From the NCBI RefSeq assembly GCF_000006985.1, contig NC_002932.3, forward strand, positions 782,890 through 846,889: a DNA stretch of 64,000 bases. The letters run 5' to 3'. Of the stretch, positions 1-8,395 are shown one piece after another; positions within the stretch are counted from its first letter, which is position 1; every line of letters begins with the position of its first letter. The notes below the pieces were generated by a model. That model did not search any database and was not told the DNA's origin. It saw only the letters and a list, made by a program, of their open reading frames with translations. The position numbers and the translations under genes were made by a program. The stretch is from Chlorobaculum tepidum TLS. Its GTDB lineage: Bacteria; Bacteroidota; Chlorobiia; Chlorobiales; Chlorobiaceae.

Positions 1-312
1 TCCGGCATTCCGCACATCGGCCCGCTGGTGCTCTCGTTCGGCCTCTTGACCTTCGTTTTTTCGACCATTCTCGGCTGGTCGTACTACGGCGAAAAGGCGC
101 TCGAATATCTCGCGGGCCGCGGGGCGATCAAGCCCTACCGCTGGCTCTGGGTTGCGGCGGTGATGGTTGGCTCGGTCGCTTCGTTGCAAGTTGTCTGGAC
201 CTTTGCCGACATCGCCAACGGCCTCATGGCGGTGCCGAACCTGGTTGCCTTGCTGCTGTTGAGTCCGGTCATCGCCAGCGAGACAAAAGACTATTTTTCA
301 GGAAGGGAGTGA
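1..312 (+). CDS. Sodium:alanine symporter (AGCS family), C-terminal end only
   Basis: The reading frame is open from the first base of the window, so the gene starts upstream and only about 103 C-terminal residues are seen. The segment holds hydrophobic stretches and the GWSYYGEKALEYL signature typical of the end of AGCS amino acid:cation symporters, which import alanine or glycine with Na+ across the inner membrane. It ends with a short polar tail (ETKDYFSGRE). A hairpin at 324-362 follows the stop. The family call is fairly sure; the substrate is inferred from family only. Confidence 0.8.
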   Translation, partial: SGIPHIGPLVLSFGLLTFVFSTILGWSYYGEKALEYLAGRGAIKPYRWLWVAAVMVGSVASLQVVWTFADIANGLMAVPNLVALLLLSPVIASETKDYFSGRE

Positions 313-323
313 GCCCGACAACG

Positions 324-378
324 GGCCGATCAGTCGGATCGGCTGGATCTGACCGATCGGCCATATCTTGTTCTTGGC
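324..378 (+). terminator. Probable terminator after the symporter gene
   Basis: An inverted repeat GGCCGATC (324-331) / GATCGGCC (355-362) lies directly after the stop codon. A T-rich stretch follows some 10 bases later. The loop is long, so this is a moderate call. Confidence 0.45.
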
Positions 379-467
379 GCTCTTTTTTTCTGGGAGGTTT
401 GAAAAAAAATTCTATCTTGGAAAACGTTTTCATTTACACCATGCAGATATAAACCAGTCAGTCCACC

Positions 468-1001
468 ATGAATTTCAACCCCTGGCACCACGTCGAGATC
501 GGAGAAGAGTGCCCGAACGTCGTCAACGCTATCGTCGAGATTTCCAAAGACAGCAAAACCAAGTACGAGCTGGACAAGAAGACCGGCATGTTGCGGCTTG
601 ACCGCGTGCTTTTCTCGTCGGTGCTGTACCCGGAAAACTACGGCTTCATTCCCAAGACTCTCGGCGAAGACCACGACCCGCTCGACATCGTCGTCATTTC
701 ACAGTGCTCCATCGTGCCGATGTGCATTGTGAAGTCCAGGGTGATCGGCGTCATGCGCATGATCGATCACGGCGAGAACGACGACAAGATCATCGCCGTG
801 GCCGCAGACGACATGAGCGTCAGCGACATCCACGACATTGGTGACCTCGGCAAGCACTTCAAGATGGAACTCCAGCACTTCTTCGAGGAGTACAAGGCGC
901 TCGAACAGAAGACGGTTCTGGTCGAAGAGTTCCAGGACGCCGCGACGGCAAAGCAGATTCTGCTTGATTCGATCAAGCGCTACAGCGAGACGTACGCCTG
1001 A
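468..1001 (+). CDS. ppa: Inorganic pyrophosphatase, family I, soluble
   Basis: 177 residues, the usual length for bacterial family I pyrophosphatase. It hydrolyses cytosolic PPi to phosphate with Mg2+, pulling biosynthetic and adenylylating reactions forward. Visible family features are the ENYGFIP stretch (about residue 50) and the acidic motif [10 protein letters not shown] around residue 70, which carries metal-binding aspartates. The ATG at 468 fits the family N-terminus ([12 protein letters not shown]). It is a single gene closed by a strong terminator at 1040-1073. In sulfur oxidisers PPi is also the substrate of Sat running in the ATP-forming direction, but nothing here links the two genes physically. 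Confidence 0.95.
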   Translation: MNFNPWHHVEIGEECPNVVNAIVEISKDSKTKYELDKKTGMLRLDRVLFSSVLYPENYGFIPKTLGEDHDPLDIVVISQCSIVPMCIVKSRVIGVMRMIDHGENDDKIIAVAADDMSVSDIHDIGDLGKHFKMELQHFFEEYKALEQKTVLVEEFQDAATAKQILLDSIKRYSETYA

Positions 1002-1039
1002 TTTCTGCAAGTACGTTTGCTGATCCAGCAAATTCAAGG

Positions 1040-1074
1040 GGGCGTCATGGATAACAGCCATGACGCCCTTTTTG
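1040..1074 (+). terminator. Intrinsic terminator after ppa
   Basis: Perfect 11-bp stem GGGCGTCATGG (1040-1050) / CCATGACGCCC (1058-1068) with a 7-base loop, followed by a run of T. Confidence 0.9.
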
Positions 1075-1447
1075 ATCTGTATCGCCAATATGCCGGTTTG
1101 CGTGGCATATAATGTTGAAAAGCTACGATCTGATATATGGAACGCTGATGACGGATGCAATTTGACCTTCCTTTAGGCAATCTTTTTCTGTTTTTTCTAT
1201 AACTTGTTTTTAATCAATACGATAGGGGTGATGTCTGCGTAGCGTTGCCTTGGGCGTTCTTGCTGTTAGATGCCCATAAAACCGCATCAGTTCGAGCTTC
1301 TACAGTTTGTGGATGGAATGTGGATAACTTGTTGAAAGATGTTGGAGCTTTTCTGTGTGAAGGACTGCTTCAAGGATATTACGGAAAAGTGATATATTAG
1401 CCGGTGTTTTGCACGGAAGCGTTTTTGCCACAAAATCTCATACCTTC
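1075..1447. other. Intergenic region without a recognised gene
   Basis: About 370 bases, AT-richer than the flanking genes. No convincing reading frame with a ribosome-binding site and no RNA gene were recognised. It presumably carries the promoter of the following phosphatase gene. Confidence 0.4.
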
Positions 1448-1966
1448 ATGATTCTTCTCTCCCCGCAGGAACAGCAATCGAGAGCTGCGCGTATCCGGCT
1501 CGTTCTTTCGGACAACGACGGTGTATTCACCGACAATGGCGTGTACTACTCGGAACGAGGCGAAGAGTTCAAACGGTACTCCATCCGCGACGGCATGGGC
1601 GTCGAACGCCTGCGCGAGCACGGCGTCGAAACCGGCATCATGACCGGCGAGGTTTCGCCAAGCATTGTCAGGAGAGCGCAGAAGCTTCATATCGAACGCT
1701 TGTACCTCGGCGTCAAGGACAAGCAGTCGAGGCTGGCTGATGTGCTCTCCGATACCGGCCTCTCCAAGGCTGAAATCGCCTATATCGGCGACGACGTGAA
1801 CGATATTGGTATCATGAACGCTATCGCGCCATTCGGCCTGGTGGCCTGTCCGGGAGATGCAATGCCTCTGGTCGAACCCTGCGTTCACTACCGGTGCACC
1901 GCGCAAGGCGGTCGTGGAGCCTTCCGGGAGTATGCCGAGTGGCTGATTGCCCTGAGAGCTTCATAA
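1448..1966 (+). CDS. HAD-superfamily KdsC-like sugar-acid phosphatase
   Basis: About 172 residues, matching the KDO-8-phosphate phosphatase (KdsC) type of HAD phosphatase, which is short and lacks a large cap domain. The nucleophile motif DNDGVFTDN lies near residue 20 (first Asp nucleophile, second Asp acid/base), MTGE follows near residue 65, and IGDDVND near residue 115 supplies the Mg2+-binding acids. A TTG at 1409 would extend the frame, but ATG 1448 fits family length better. The next gene on the same strand is a NeuB-family synthase, so the substrate may be a nonulosonate 9-phosphate (KDN- or Neu5Ac-9-P) rather than KDO-8-P. That choice is an inference from context. Confidence 0.8.
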   Translation: MILLSPQEQQSRAARIRLVLSDNDGVFTDNGVYYSERGEEFKRYSIRDGMGVERLREHGVETGIMTGEVSPSIVRRAQKLHIERLYLGVKDKQSRLADVLSDTGLSKAEIAYIGDDVNDIGIMNAIAPFGLVACPGDAMPLVEPCVHYRCTAQGGRGAFREYAEWLIALRAS

Positions 1967-2051
1967 AATTTTTTTCGCTTTTTTCCCGTATTAAGAGAAT
2001 CAACCGCCGTCTTGTGGCGCGCTTTTTCATTATTTGACTGTACTGAAATCT

Positions 2052-2921
2052 ATGGCTGAAGTGAAAATCGGAAATAGCATGGTCGGAGACGGCCATCCGG
2101 TGTATGTGATCGCAGAGATCGGAATCAACCACAACGGCTCGCTCGAAGTAGCCAAAAAGCTGATCGAAGGCGCGGCGCAGGCAGGCTGCGATGCGGTCAA
2201 GTTCCAGAAACGGACGCCCGAGCTGTGCGTGCCGATGGACCAGCGCCTGATCGAGCGCGATACGCCGTGGGGGCGCATGACCTACATGGATTATCGCTAC
2301 AAGGTTGAGTTCGGTTTCGAGGAGTATTCCGAGATCGATGCCTATTGCCGCGAAAAGGGAATTGCCTGGTTCGCTTCATGCTGGGACGAGGAGGCGGTCG
2401 ATTTCATGGAGCAGTTCAATCCGCCGTGTTACAAGGCGGCCTCTGCCTCGCTGACCGATCTTACCCTGCTGAAAAAGACCAAGGCGACGGGGCGCCCGCT
2501 CATCATCTCGACCGGCATGTCCACCATGGAGGAGGTCGATGCCGCCGTCAACGAGCTTGGCCGCGAGAATCTGCTGATCGCGCACACCAACTCTACCTAT
2601 CCCTGCCCGGTCGAGGAGCTGAACCTGCGGATGATCCACACCCTGCAACAGCGTTATCCCGATAACCCCATCGGCTACTCCGGCCACGAGGTTGGCCTTG
2701 CCACGACATGGGCGGCGGTGGCTCTCGGCGCGACCTTCGTGGAGCGCCACGTAACGCTCGACCGCGCCATGTGGGGTTCCGACCAGGCCGCGTCGGTGGA
2801 GATTTCCGGCATGTCGAGGCTGGTCTCGAACATCCGCGACATCGAAAAAGCGCTCGGCGACGGTGTCAAGCGAGTCTATGATGGTGAAGCCGCCGCGCGC
2901 AAGAAGCTCAGAAGGGTATAG
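2052..2921 (+). CDS. NeuB-family sialic acid / nonulosonic acid synthase, short form
   Basis: Condenses phosphoenolpyruvate with an N-acyl-hexosamine (or its 6-phosphate) to make a nine-carbon sugar acid for surface glycans. Family features: YVIAEIGINHNGSLE near the N-terminus, DAVKFQKR, STGMSTMEEVDAA and GYSGHEVGL, all from the NeuB TIM barrel. From ATG 2052 it has 289 residues and stops where the barrel ends. The C-terminal SAF (antifreeze-like) domain of classical NeuB (about 345 residues) is absent. A TTG at 2034 is an in-frame alternative start. It lies 85 bases after a KdsC-like phosphatase; the pair suggests a phosphorylated route. A strong terminator follows. Confidence 0.85.
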   Translation: MAEVKIGNSMVGDGHPVYVIAEIGINHNGSLEVAKKLIEGAAQAGCDAVKFQKRTPELCVPMDQRLIERDTPWGRMTYMDYRYKVEFGFEEYSEIDAYCREKGIAWFASCWDEEAVDFMEQFNPPCYKAASASLTDLTLLKKTKATGRPLIISTGMSTMEEVDAAVNELGRENLLIAHTNSTYPCPVEELNLRMIHTLQQRYPDNPIGYSGHEVGLATTWAAVALGATFVERHVTLDRAMWGSDQAASVEISGMSRLVSNIRDIEKALGDGVKRVYDGEAAARKKLRRV

Positions 2922-2955
2922 CCTGCAAGGATTTACGATCGAAATAGAGCCTGAA

Positions 2956-2994
2956 GCCGCAGAGGAGCCAAATCCTCTGCGGCTTTTTTTTTGT
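2956..2994 (+). terminator. Intrinsic terminator after the NeuB-like gene
   Basis: Perfect 11-bp stem GCCGCAGAGGA (2956-2966) / TCCTCTGCGGC (2973-2983) with a 6-base loop and a run of nine T. Confidence 0.93.
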
Positions 2995-3566
2995 TGCGTC
3001 AAGCGCGGGCGTAAAAGTCTTGACGCAGGCATTTTGCCGTTGATAGCCAAAGAGCGGAGGCGGGCAAGAGCGAGCAAAGCTCTGCCGGCAACGGTTCAGG
3101 CCGGTGAGATGCGTGCGCTCAAACAGGCAGCGTCTTGAGCTTGCGCCTGAAAAGGGTGGGCTGAATCATATGTCGCCATGCCGGGCGGAAGGCCAGCGCC
3201 ATTGCCGCGATTTTGCGATCAATCCGGTTCAGATTTTCGAGTTTTCCGGGAAAAGTGAGGAGCATTTCGAAATCCTGAGTGCAATTTTTCGATCTCGTTA
3301 CATTTTTTTTATTTACTCAATTTAGGTTTTTATATGCCGATAACCCCTTGATGTATAGTGTTTTGCGTGATATTTACATCGTGAAGCCGTTGTGTTTTTA
3401 GCGTGCTTTGTAATGTTTTGTGTTTTGTTTTTGATGGTACTTTTTAAAAAAGAGTACTTAAATTATAACCGTAGCCTCACCAATCAACTTTAGGTAGGCC
3501 TGTTCTTTGATCATGATCATAAGGTTAACAAACACCAAACTCTCTAAACCAATGGGGGAACTAATC
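2995..3566. other. Long AT-rich upstream region of a small exported protein
   Basis: About 570 bases without a supported gene; possible frames at 2863-3138 and 3104-3325 lack family features. The second half is strongly AT-rich. It contains a perfect 12-bp palindrome TGATCATGATCA at 3508-3519 and a Shine-Dalgarno-like GGGGGAA at 3554-3560 just before ATG 3567. A promoter for the next gene is likely somewhere in 3300-3500, but I could not fix -35/-10 boxes. Confidence 0.45.
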
Positions 3567-4028
3567 ATGAAAAAGACAATCATCACATCGCTTGTAGCTA
3601 TCGCTGCTTTTGGCTTCGCTGGCACGGCACACGCTGATTCATTCGCAACCTACAGCTCGCTTAATACGTTGAGTGCTGGTACAGACGATCCAAACGGCGT
3701 CAGCTATGGTTATTCTTATGACTGGGGCGGGGTAAGCTCTTCATGCTGCAACGGTTCGTCAGCTGTCGGCAGTTATACTGAAATTGACGCTTTTGGTGTG
3801 GGCGATGGTTCATTGAGTGCTGTTTCTGGCTTCCAGGGGAAGGCAGAACAGGGCGCGAACAGCAGCTTTGCAACCGCGGCCGGTATTGCTGCATCCAGTA
3901 ATAGTGGCTTGACAAATTATGGTTATCCTGTCGTTGATGTTTCTGTTGATGGAGGCGCGTATGCTCAGAGCTCGAGTTATGCTTCCTATTCCTGGATGAC
4001 TGTCTGGGGCGGAAGTACTTCCTGGTAA
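3567..4028 (+). CDS. Small exported Ser/Tyr/Gly-rich protein of unknown function
   Basis: About 153 residues from ATG 3567, chosen because GGGGGAA lies 6 bases upstream and a clear signal peptide follows: MKKTII, a hydrophobic core, then an AHA-D cleavage site near residue 24. The mature part is low in charge and rich in Ser, Gly, Tyr and Ala. It contains a CC pair in SSSCCNGSS and many aromatic/small residue alternations such as YGYSYDWGG, suggesting a beta-rich or surface-associated protein. No family is recognised. A strong terminator follows, and a second exported protein is encoded about 190 bases downstream. Confidence 0.7.
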   Translation: MKKTIITSLVAIAAFGFAGTAHADSFATYSSLNTLSAGTDDPNGVSYGYSYDWGGVSSSCCNGSSAVGSYTEIDAFGVGDGSLSAVSGFQGKAEQGANSSFATAAGIAASSNSGLTNYGYPVVDVSVDGGAYAQSSSYASYSWMTVWGGSTSW

Positions 4029-4048
4029 TTGACATCAGGTAGTACTAT

Positions 4049-4108
4049 GGCGGCCAATAACCGGGTTACGGCAAGGAACAAGTTGGTTATTGGCCGCCTT
4101 TCTTTCCT
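4049..4108 (+). terminator. Intrinsic terminator after the small exported protein
   Basis: Perfect 14-bp stem GGCGGCCAATAACC (4049-4062) / GGTTATTGGCCGCC (4085-4098) with a 22-base loop, followed by TTTCTTTCC. Confidence 0.85.
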
Positions 4109-4219
4109 AAGGGGTAAATGCCCCGCTGTTTATGGCGTAAAGTATTCAGGCATTGCCTTCAAGATACTCCGCTGCTTGCGGCGGGGTTCTTCATTAAAAA
4201 AATTAAATATCGGCGCGCA

Positions 4220-5131
4220 ATGAAAAAGATTACCCCACTTCTCTTACTTGCCTCTTGTATGTTGTCATCGCCAGTGCTTGCTGATGAGCCAACAACCACA
4301 GTAGGTGTTGATAACAACCAGGACGTAAGCAATTGTTCCTCGGTATCGCAGGCTGGGGCAACATCGGTTGCAGGTGTTGGCGTTGGAAACTGGTCTCAGA
4401 TTTTCGAGGCTTCTCACCCCATTCCCTATCTTCCCGGCACGCCGGGAGTGACCGCTAACGCGCCCACCCTGTTCAGTATGCAGGGTTTGCCGGCTCAGGT
4501 AAAAGGGCTTTCGCTGTTAACGCAAAACCTGTATAACGCAAATTACCATGATGTCGCTATCGGGAGTAGCCAGGGAACAAAGATTATTTTTAACGCGTCA
4601 TACCCTGCTCCGAAGCCTGAAAAGAAGAATAGAAATGTTTATGTGAATCTCGACGGCGTAGCGAGAGGCGAAGTCGTTGGTTCATTAACCGTTCAGAGCC
4701 GCAAGGATAAAGCCGAAGAGGTCGATTTTGCAACGTTGCTGTATGATGCGCGCCAGTATATCGCTGCAAATCACAAGCTGGACGGCTATGACGTCACGCT
4801 TCTTACCGTTCCGAATACGGTATCCTATTCAATGGGCGTCGATGGCAAAGCGTCAGGGATGACGGTTGCTCCGCTGGTTTCAGGGTTGATCAACGGCCCG
4901 TTAGGCGCGATGACCGCTCTTTCAACAGGTTTTTCAAGAAACGGAGGAATAACGGTTCCTACAGCGCGTATCGGCGTCACGTTCCTTGTTCTTGTTGACA
5001 GTGGCAAGAGCCAGGTCGTTGACCTCAGGGAGTACTATAATATGCTAGAAAAGGGCAGTACAAACGGCAACGGCAACGGCAACAATAAAAAGAAGTACGA
5101 GGCGATTCAGCCGAAAGAGAGTGCTGAATAA
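4220..5131 (+). CDS. Exported protein of unknown function, possible lipoprotein
   Basis: 303 residues from ATG 4220. An upstream in-frame start at 4118 would precede the signal sequence and is rejected. The N-terminus MKKITPLLLLASC looks like a short lipoprotein signal with lipobox LASC (Cys 13). A signal peptidase I site after VLA (about residue 22) is equally possible. The mature protein has mixed polar character and ends in an NGNGNGNN linker followed by a basic, then acidic tail. No enzyme motif and no family are recognised. It follows another exported protein gene, from which it is separated by a terminator, so co-transcription is doubtful. Confidence 0.65.
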   Translation: MKKITPLLLLASCMLSSPVLADEPTTTVGVDNNQDVSNCSSVSQAGATSVAGVGVGNWSQIFEASHPIPYLPGTPGVTANAPTLFSMQGLPAQVKGLSLLTQNLYNANYHDVAIGSSQGTKIIFNASYPAPKPEKKNRNVYVNLDGVARGEVVGSLTVQSRKDKAEEVDFATLLYDARQYIAANHKLDGYDVTLLTVPNTVSYSMGVDGKASGMTVAPLVSGLINGPLGAMTALSTGFSRNGGITVPTARIGVTFLVLVDSGKSQVVDLREYYNMLEKGSTNGNGNGNNKKKYEAIQPKESAE

Positions 5132-5312
5132 CCGTGAGTTTTGGTGGTTTGAAAAAATTAGATGAGGTTGCGTGTACAATTATGGTGTGGCGCGCACAAA
5201 CCGGAGTTCCGAATGCCTGATGGCTGAAGATGCTGACCTGGACTCGCGGTGATTAACGCGGCAATCGGAAGGGGGACAAATTTTTCGGAGCGCCTGTTAC
5301 ATGGTAAGTTCT
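5132..5312. other. Intergenic region between the exported protein gene and the terminator before htpG
   Basis: About 180 bases with no supported gene. It leads into the hairpin at 5313-5348. Confidence 0.4.
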
Positions 5313-5358
5313 ACAGCCGCTTGCGCATTCAACCGCGCAAGCGGCTGTGGTGTTTTGG
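5313..5358 (+). terminator. Intrinsic terminator upstream of htpG
   Basis: Perfect 14-bp stem ACAGCCGCTTGCGC (5313-5326) / GCGCAAGCGGCTGT (5335-5348) with an 8-base loop, then GGTGTTTT. It probably ends transcription coming from the exported-protein gene. Confidence 0.8.
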
Positions 5359-5514
5359 CGAAATTTCGCTGCGATTCGGTTGTTGCTATATTTGACCAGC
5401 TCCCTTAAATTTACCTCTCGATTGGCTGATTGCGGAACGCGCTCTCGGCATCTCTCGATTCTCTTCTTTGAAAGAGATCGTTTATCCCGGTTAATGTTAT
5501 CCAGTAGATTTATT

Positions 5515-7404
5515 ATGAGCAGCAACCCTACCTCATCCGTTCGTGAGTTTGAATACAAGGCTGAAATGAAACAGCTTCTGAATCTGATCGTCCATTCGCT
5601 GTACACCCATCCTGAAATTTTTCTTCGTGAGCTGATCTCCAACGCCTCCGATGCGCTCGGCAAGGCGCGTTTTCGGATGCTTTCGTCTGACGAGGGGCTT
5701 GACAAGTCCGGCGATCTGAAGATCACCATCACCGTCGATAAAGAGTCTGGCAGCTTTGTCATCGAAGACACCGGCATCGGCATGAGCGAGGAGGAGTTGA
5801 TCTCGAACCTCGGTACGGTGGCCAGCTCCGGCACGCTCGGCTTCATGGAGGCGCTGAAGGAGCAGCAGAAAGAGGGACAGCGGCTCGACGCCAACCTCAT
5901 CGGCCAGTTCGGCGTAGGCTTCTACTCAGTCTTCATGGTGACCGATGAAGTGACCGTCGAGACCAAAAGCATCGAGAGCGGCTTGCAGGGGTGGCGGTGG
6001 AAATCATCCGGCCAGGGTTCCTACACCATTGAGCCGGTCGAACGCGAAGCTCGCGGCACCCGCATTTCATTCATCCTCAAGGAGGAGTTCAGGGAGTTCG
6101 CCCAAGAGTACCGCGTCGAGCAGATTATCAAGAAGTACTCAAACTTCGTTGAATATCCGATCTACATCGGCAGCCGCCAGATCAACAGCATGACCGCGCT
6201 CTGGCAGCGTCCCAAGAGCGAGCTGAAACAGGAAGAGGTCAACGAGTTCTACAAGTTCATCGCCAACGATTTCAAGGACCCGCTCGACTACCTGCACGTG
6301 TCGGTCGAGGGCGCGGTGAGCTTCAAGGCGCTGCTTTTCATTCCTTCCGAAGCGCCGATGGAGCTGCTCTACAACCAGGGGGCGCTCGAAAAACGCGGGC
6401 CGCAGCTCTACGTCAAGAAGGTGCTCATCCAGCACGAGTGCCGCGATCTTCTGCCCGAATATCTGCGCTTCGTGAGCGGCGTGGTCGATACCGAGGATTT
6501 GCCGCTGAACGTTTCGCGCGAGCTGGTGCAGGCAAGCCCGGTGATGGCGAAAATCAAGCAGATTCTCACCACCAAGCTGCTCGGCTGGTTCGACACCATC
6601 GCCAAAGAGGAGCCGGAGAAGTTCCGCGCCTTCTACAAGGCGTTCGGCACGATCCTGAAAATCGGCCTCAACACCGACTTCACCAATCGCGACAAGCTGA
6701 TCGATCTCTTGCGCTTCGAGACCACCAAGACCGTCGAGGGCGAGTACGTCACCCTCAAAGAGTACGTCGGGCGCATGGCCGAGGGGCAGACCGAAATCTA
6801 CTACCACTCCGGCAGCAGCCGCGCACAGATGCTCGCGCATCCAAACCTCGAATATTTCAGGAAGCGCGACATCGAGGTGCTTCTGCTCTCCGATCCGGTC
6901 GATGTGTTTGTGATTCCCTCGATTTTCGAGTACGACAAGAAGCCGCTCAAGTCGATTGAGAAGGCTGAAATTGACATGAGCACGGTCGAGCCCGAAGGTG
7001 AGCGGCTCAGTGCTGAGGGCACGGTTGGCGTGATTTCGCTCTTCAAGGAAGTGCTCGGCGAGCGCGTGGCCGACGTGGTCGAGTCCAGGCGCCTCGTCAG
7101 TTCGCCGGTGACGCTGGTGAGCGGCAAAGATGCGCTCGACAGCCAGTTCGAGAAGATGATGAAGATGATGAACAAGGATGCCGACATGCCTTCCACGAAG
7201 AAGATTCTCGAGATCAACACCGCGCATCCGATCATCCGCAACCTGGCGGGCAAGCACGCCGTCGGCCTCTCCACCGATCCGGTCGTTCGTGCGGCGGTCA
7301 CGCAGCTTTTCGAGAGCGCCCTGTTGCTCGAAGGCGACCTCGAATCGGTCGCGGACTACGTTTCGCGCATGAACGAACTGGTCGAGGCCGCGACGCGCTC
7401 GTAA
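5515..7404 (+). CDS. htpG: Molecular chaperone HtpG (Hsp90 family)
   Basis: About 629 residues from ATG 5515, the usual HtpG length; an earlier in-frame start at 5347 would add an unrelated N-terminus. The protein is a cytosolic ATP-dependent dimeric chaperone. The GHKL ATP-binding motifs are in order: [10 protein letters not shown] (about 35), [11 protein letters not shown] (about 85), [11 protein letters not shown] (about 125), and the conserved SSGT element. The middle domain has [10 protein letters not shown] and the conserved NVSRE, and the C-terminal dimerisation domain is present. It appears to be a single transcription unit. An AAACGGCC/GGCCGTTT inverted repeat (7441-7483) lies downstream. 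Confidence 0.97.
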   Translation: MSSNPTSSVREFEYKAEMKQLLNLIVHSLYTHPEIFLRELISNASDALGKARFRMLSSDEGLDKSGDLKITITVDKESGSFVIEDTGIGMSEEELISNLGTVASSGTLGFMEALKEQQKEGQRLDANLIGQFGVGFYSVFMVTDEVTVETKSIESGLQGWRWKSSGQGSYTIEPVEREARGTRISFILKEEFREFAQEYRVEQIIKKYSNFVEYPIYIGSRQINSMTALWQRPKSELKQEEVNEFYKFIANDFKDPLDYLHVSVEGAVSFKALLFIPSEAPMELLYNQGALEKRGPQLYVKKVLIQHECRDLLPEYLRFVSGVVDTEDLPLNVSRELVQASPVMAKIKQILTTKLLGWFDTIAKEEPEKFRAFYKAFGTILKIGLNTDFTNRDKLIDLLRFETTKTVEGEYVTLKEYVGRMAEGQTEIYYHSGSSRAQMLAHPNLEYFRKRDIEVLLLSDPVDVFVIPSIFEYDKKPLKSIEKAEIDMSTVEPEGERLSAEGTVGVISLFKEVLGERVADVVESRRLVSSPVTLVSGKDALDSQFEKMMKMMNKDADMPSTKKILEINTAHPIIRNLAGKHAVGLSTDPVVRAAVTQLFESALLLEGDLESVADYVSRMNELVEAATRS

Positions 7405-7440
7405 CTCGCGGATCGAACAGCACTGCTGTTCGGCGTTATC

Positions 7441-7483
7441 AAACGGCCTGTCGGGATGCGTGGTTGCTCCGGGCGGGCCGTTT
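7441..7483 (+). terminator. Weak hairpin after htpG
   Basis: Inverted repeat AAACGGCC (7441-7448) / GGCCGTTT (7476-7483) with a long loop and no T-run; a weak terminator candidate. Confidence 0.3.
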
Positions 7484-7513
7484 GACCGGTAACCCATTAA
7501 CCACTTTTCACTT

Positions 7514-8389
7514 GTGAGCCAACTGTCTGAAACCGAACTTCGGCATGTCGCCGGATTTCAGAAAAACGAGATCACCGAGCACCACATCTACAAGAATCTC
7601 GCCAAAAAGGTTGACGGCGTGAAGAACCGCCGCGTTTTTGCCCAGATTTCCGAAGACGAACTTCGTCATTACCATGTCTGGAAAAAATATACTGGGAGGG
7701 AGGTGGAGCCGGATCGCTTTAAAATCTGGCTCTACTCGATGATCGCCCTCTTGTTTGGTTTTACCTTTGCCGTCAAGCTGATGGAGGGGAAAGAGCAGAA
7801 CGCGCAGCAGGAGTACGAGCGGGTGGCGAACATGGGCGTCGAAATCGATGGCCTCATCAAGGACGAGGAGGAGCACGAGCAGGCGCTGATCGCCGTGCTC
7901 GATGAGGAGCGGCTGCAATATACCGGTTCGATCGTACTTGGCCTGAACGACGCCTTGGTCGAACTGACGGGTGCTCTGGCAGGCCTGACCTTCGCCTTGC
8001 AGAATACCCGGCTCGTAGCGCTGACAGCAGTGATCACCGGTTTTGCCGCCGCCCTGTCGATGGCCTCGTCGGAATATCTCTCAACCAAAACCGAGGCGGG
8101 TGTGAAAAGCCCTGTCAAGGCCTCGATCTACACGGGCGTCGCCTATATCATCGCCGTCGCGGTGCTGATCGTCCCGTATCTCGTTCTGAACGACATTTAC
8201 CTGAGCCTCGCGCTCGCGTTTGCCGGTGCGTTTGTGGTGATCGCCCTGTTCAATTTTTATGTCTCCGTGGCGCAGGGCGTGCCGTTCAGGAGCCGTTTTC
8301 TCGAAATGGCCGGGCTGATTGTCGCGGTCTCCGGCATCAGCTTTTTGGCGGGACTTGGCATCCGGTACTTCTTCGGCGTCGAGGTGTAG
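7514..8389 (+). CDS. Membrane-bound ferritin-like / VIT1-CCC1 family iron transporter
   Basis: 291 residues with a GTG start at 7514 and no strong ribosome-binding site. The N-terminal ~135 residues are rubrerythrin/ferritin-like, with metal-ligand patterns such as EITEHH, EDELRHYH and EEEHEQ. The C-terminal half is a VIT1/CCC1 domain with about five membrane segments, including the conserved GLNDALVELTGALAGLTFA and MASSEYLSTKTE stretches. Proteins of this architecture (MbfA type) move Fe2+/Mn2+ out of the cytosol or into storage. A role in iron or peroxide homeostasis is expected for an organism full of Fe-S enzymes. The gene converges on the next minus-strand gene with only 6 bases between stop codons. 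Confidence 0.85.
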   Translation: MSQLSETELRHVAGFQKNEITEHHIYKNLAKKVDGVKNRRVFAQISEDELRHYHVWKKYTGREVEPDRFKIWLYSMIALLFGFTFAVKLMEGKEQNAQQEYERVANMGVEIDGLIKDEEEHEQALIAVLDEERLQYTGSIVLGLNDALVELTGALAGLTFALQNTRLVALTAVITGFAAALSMASSEYLSTKTEAGVKSPVKASIYTGVAYIIAVAVLIVPYLVLNDIYLSLALAFAGAFVVIALFNFYVSVAQGVPFRSRFLEMAGLIVAVSGISFLAGLGIRYFFGVEV

Positions 8390-8395
8390 CTTTTG

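Noticed and set aside
6139-7497. 452-codon minus-strand frame opposite htpG
   Set aside because: Shadow of a certain gene; no motif and no ribosome site.
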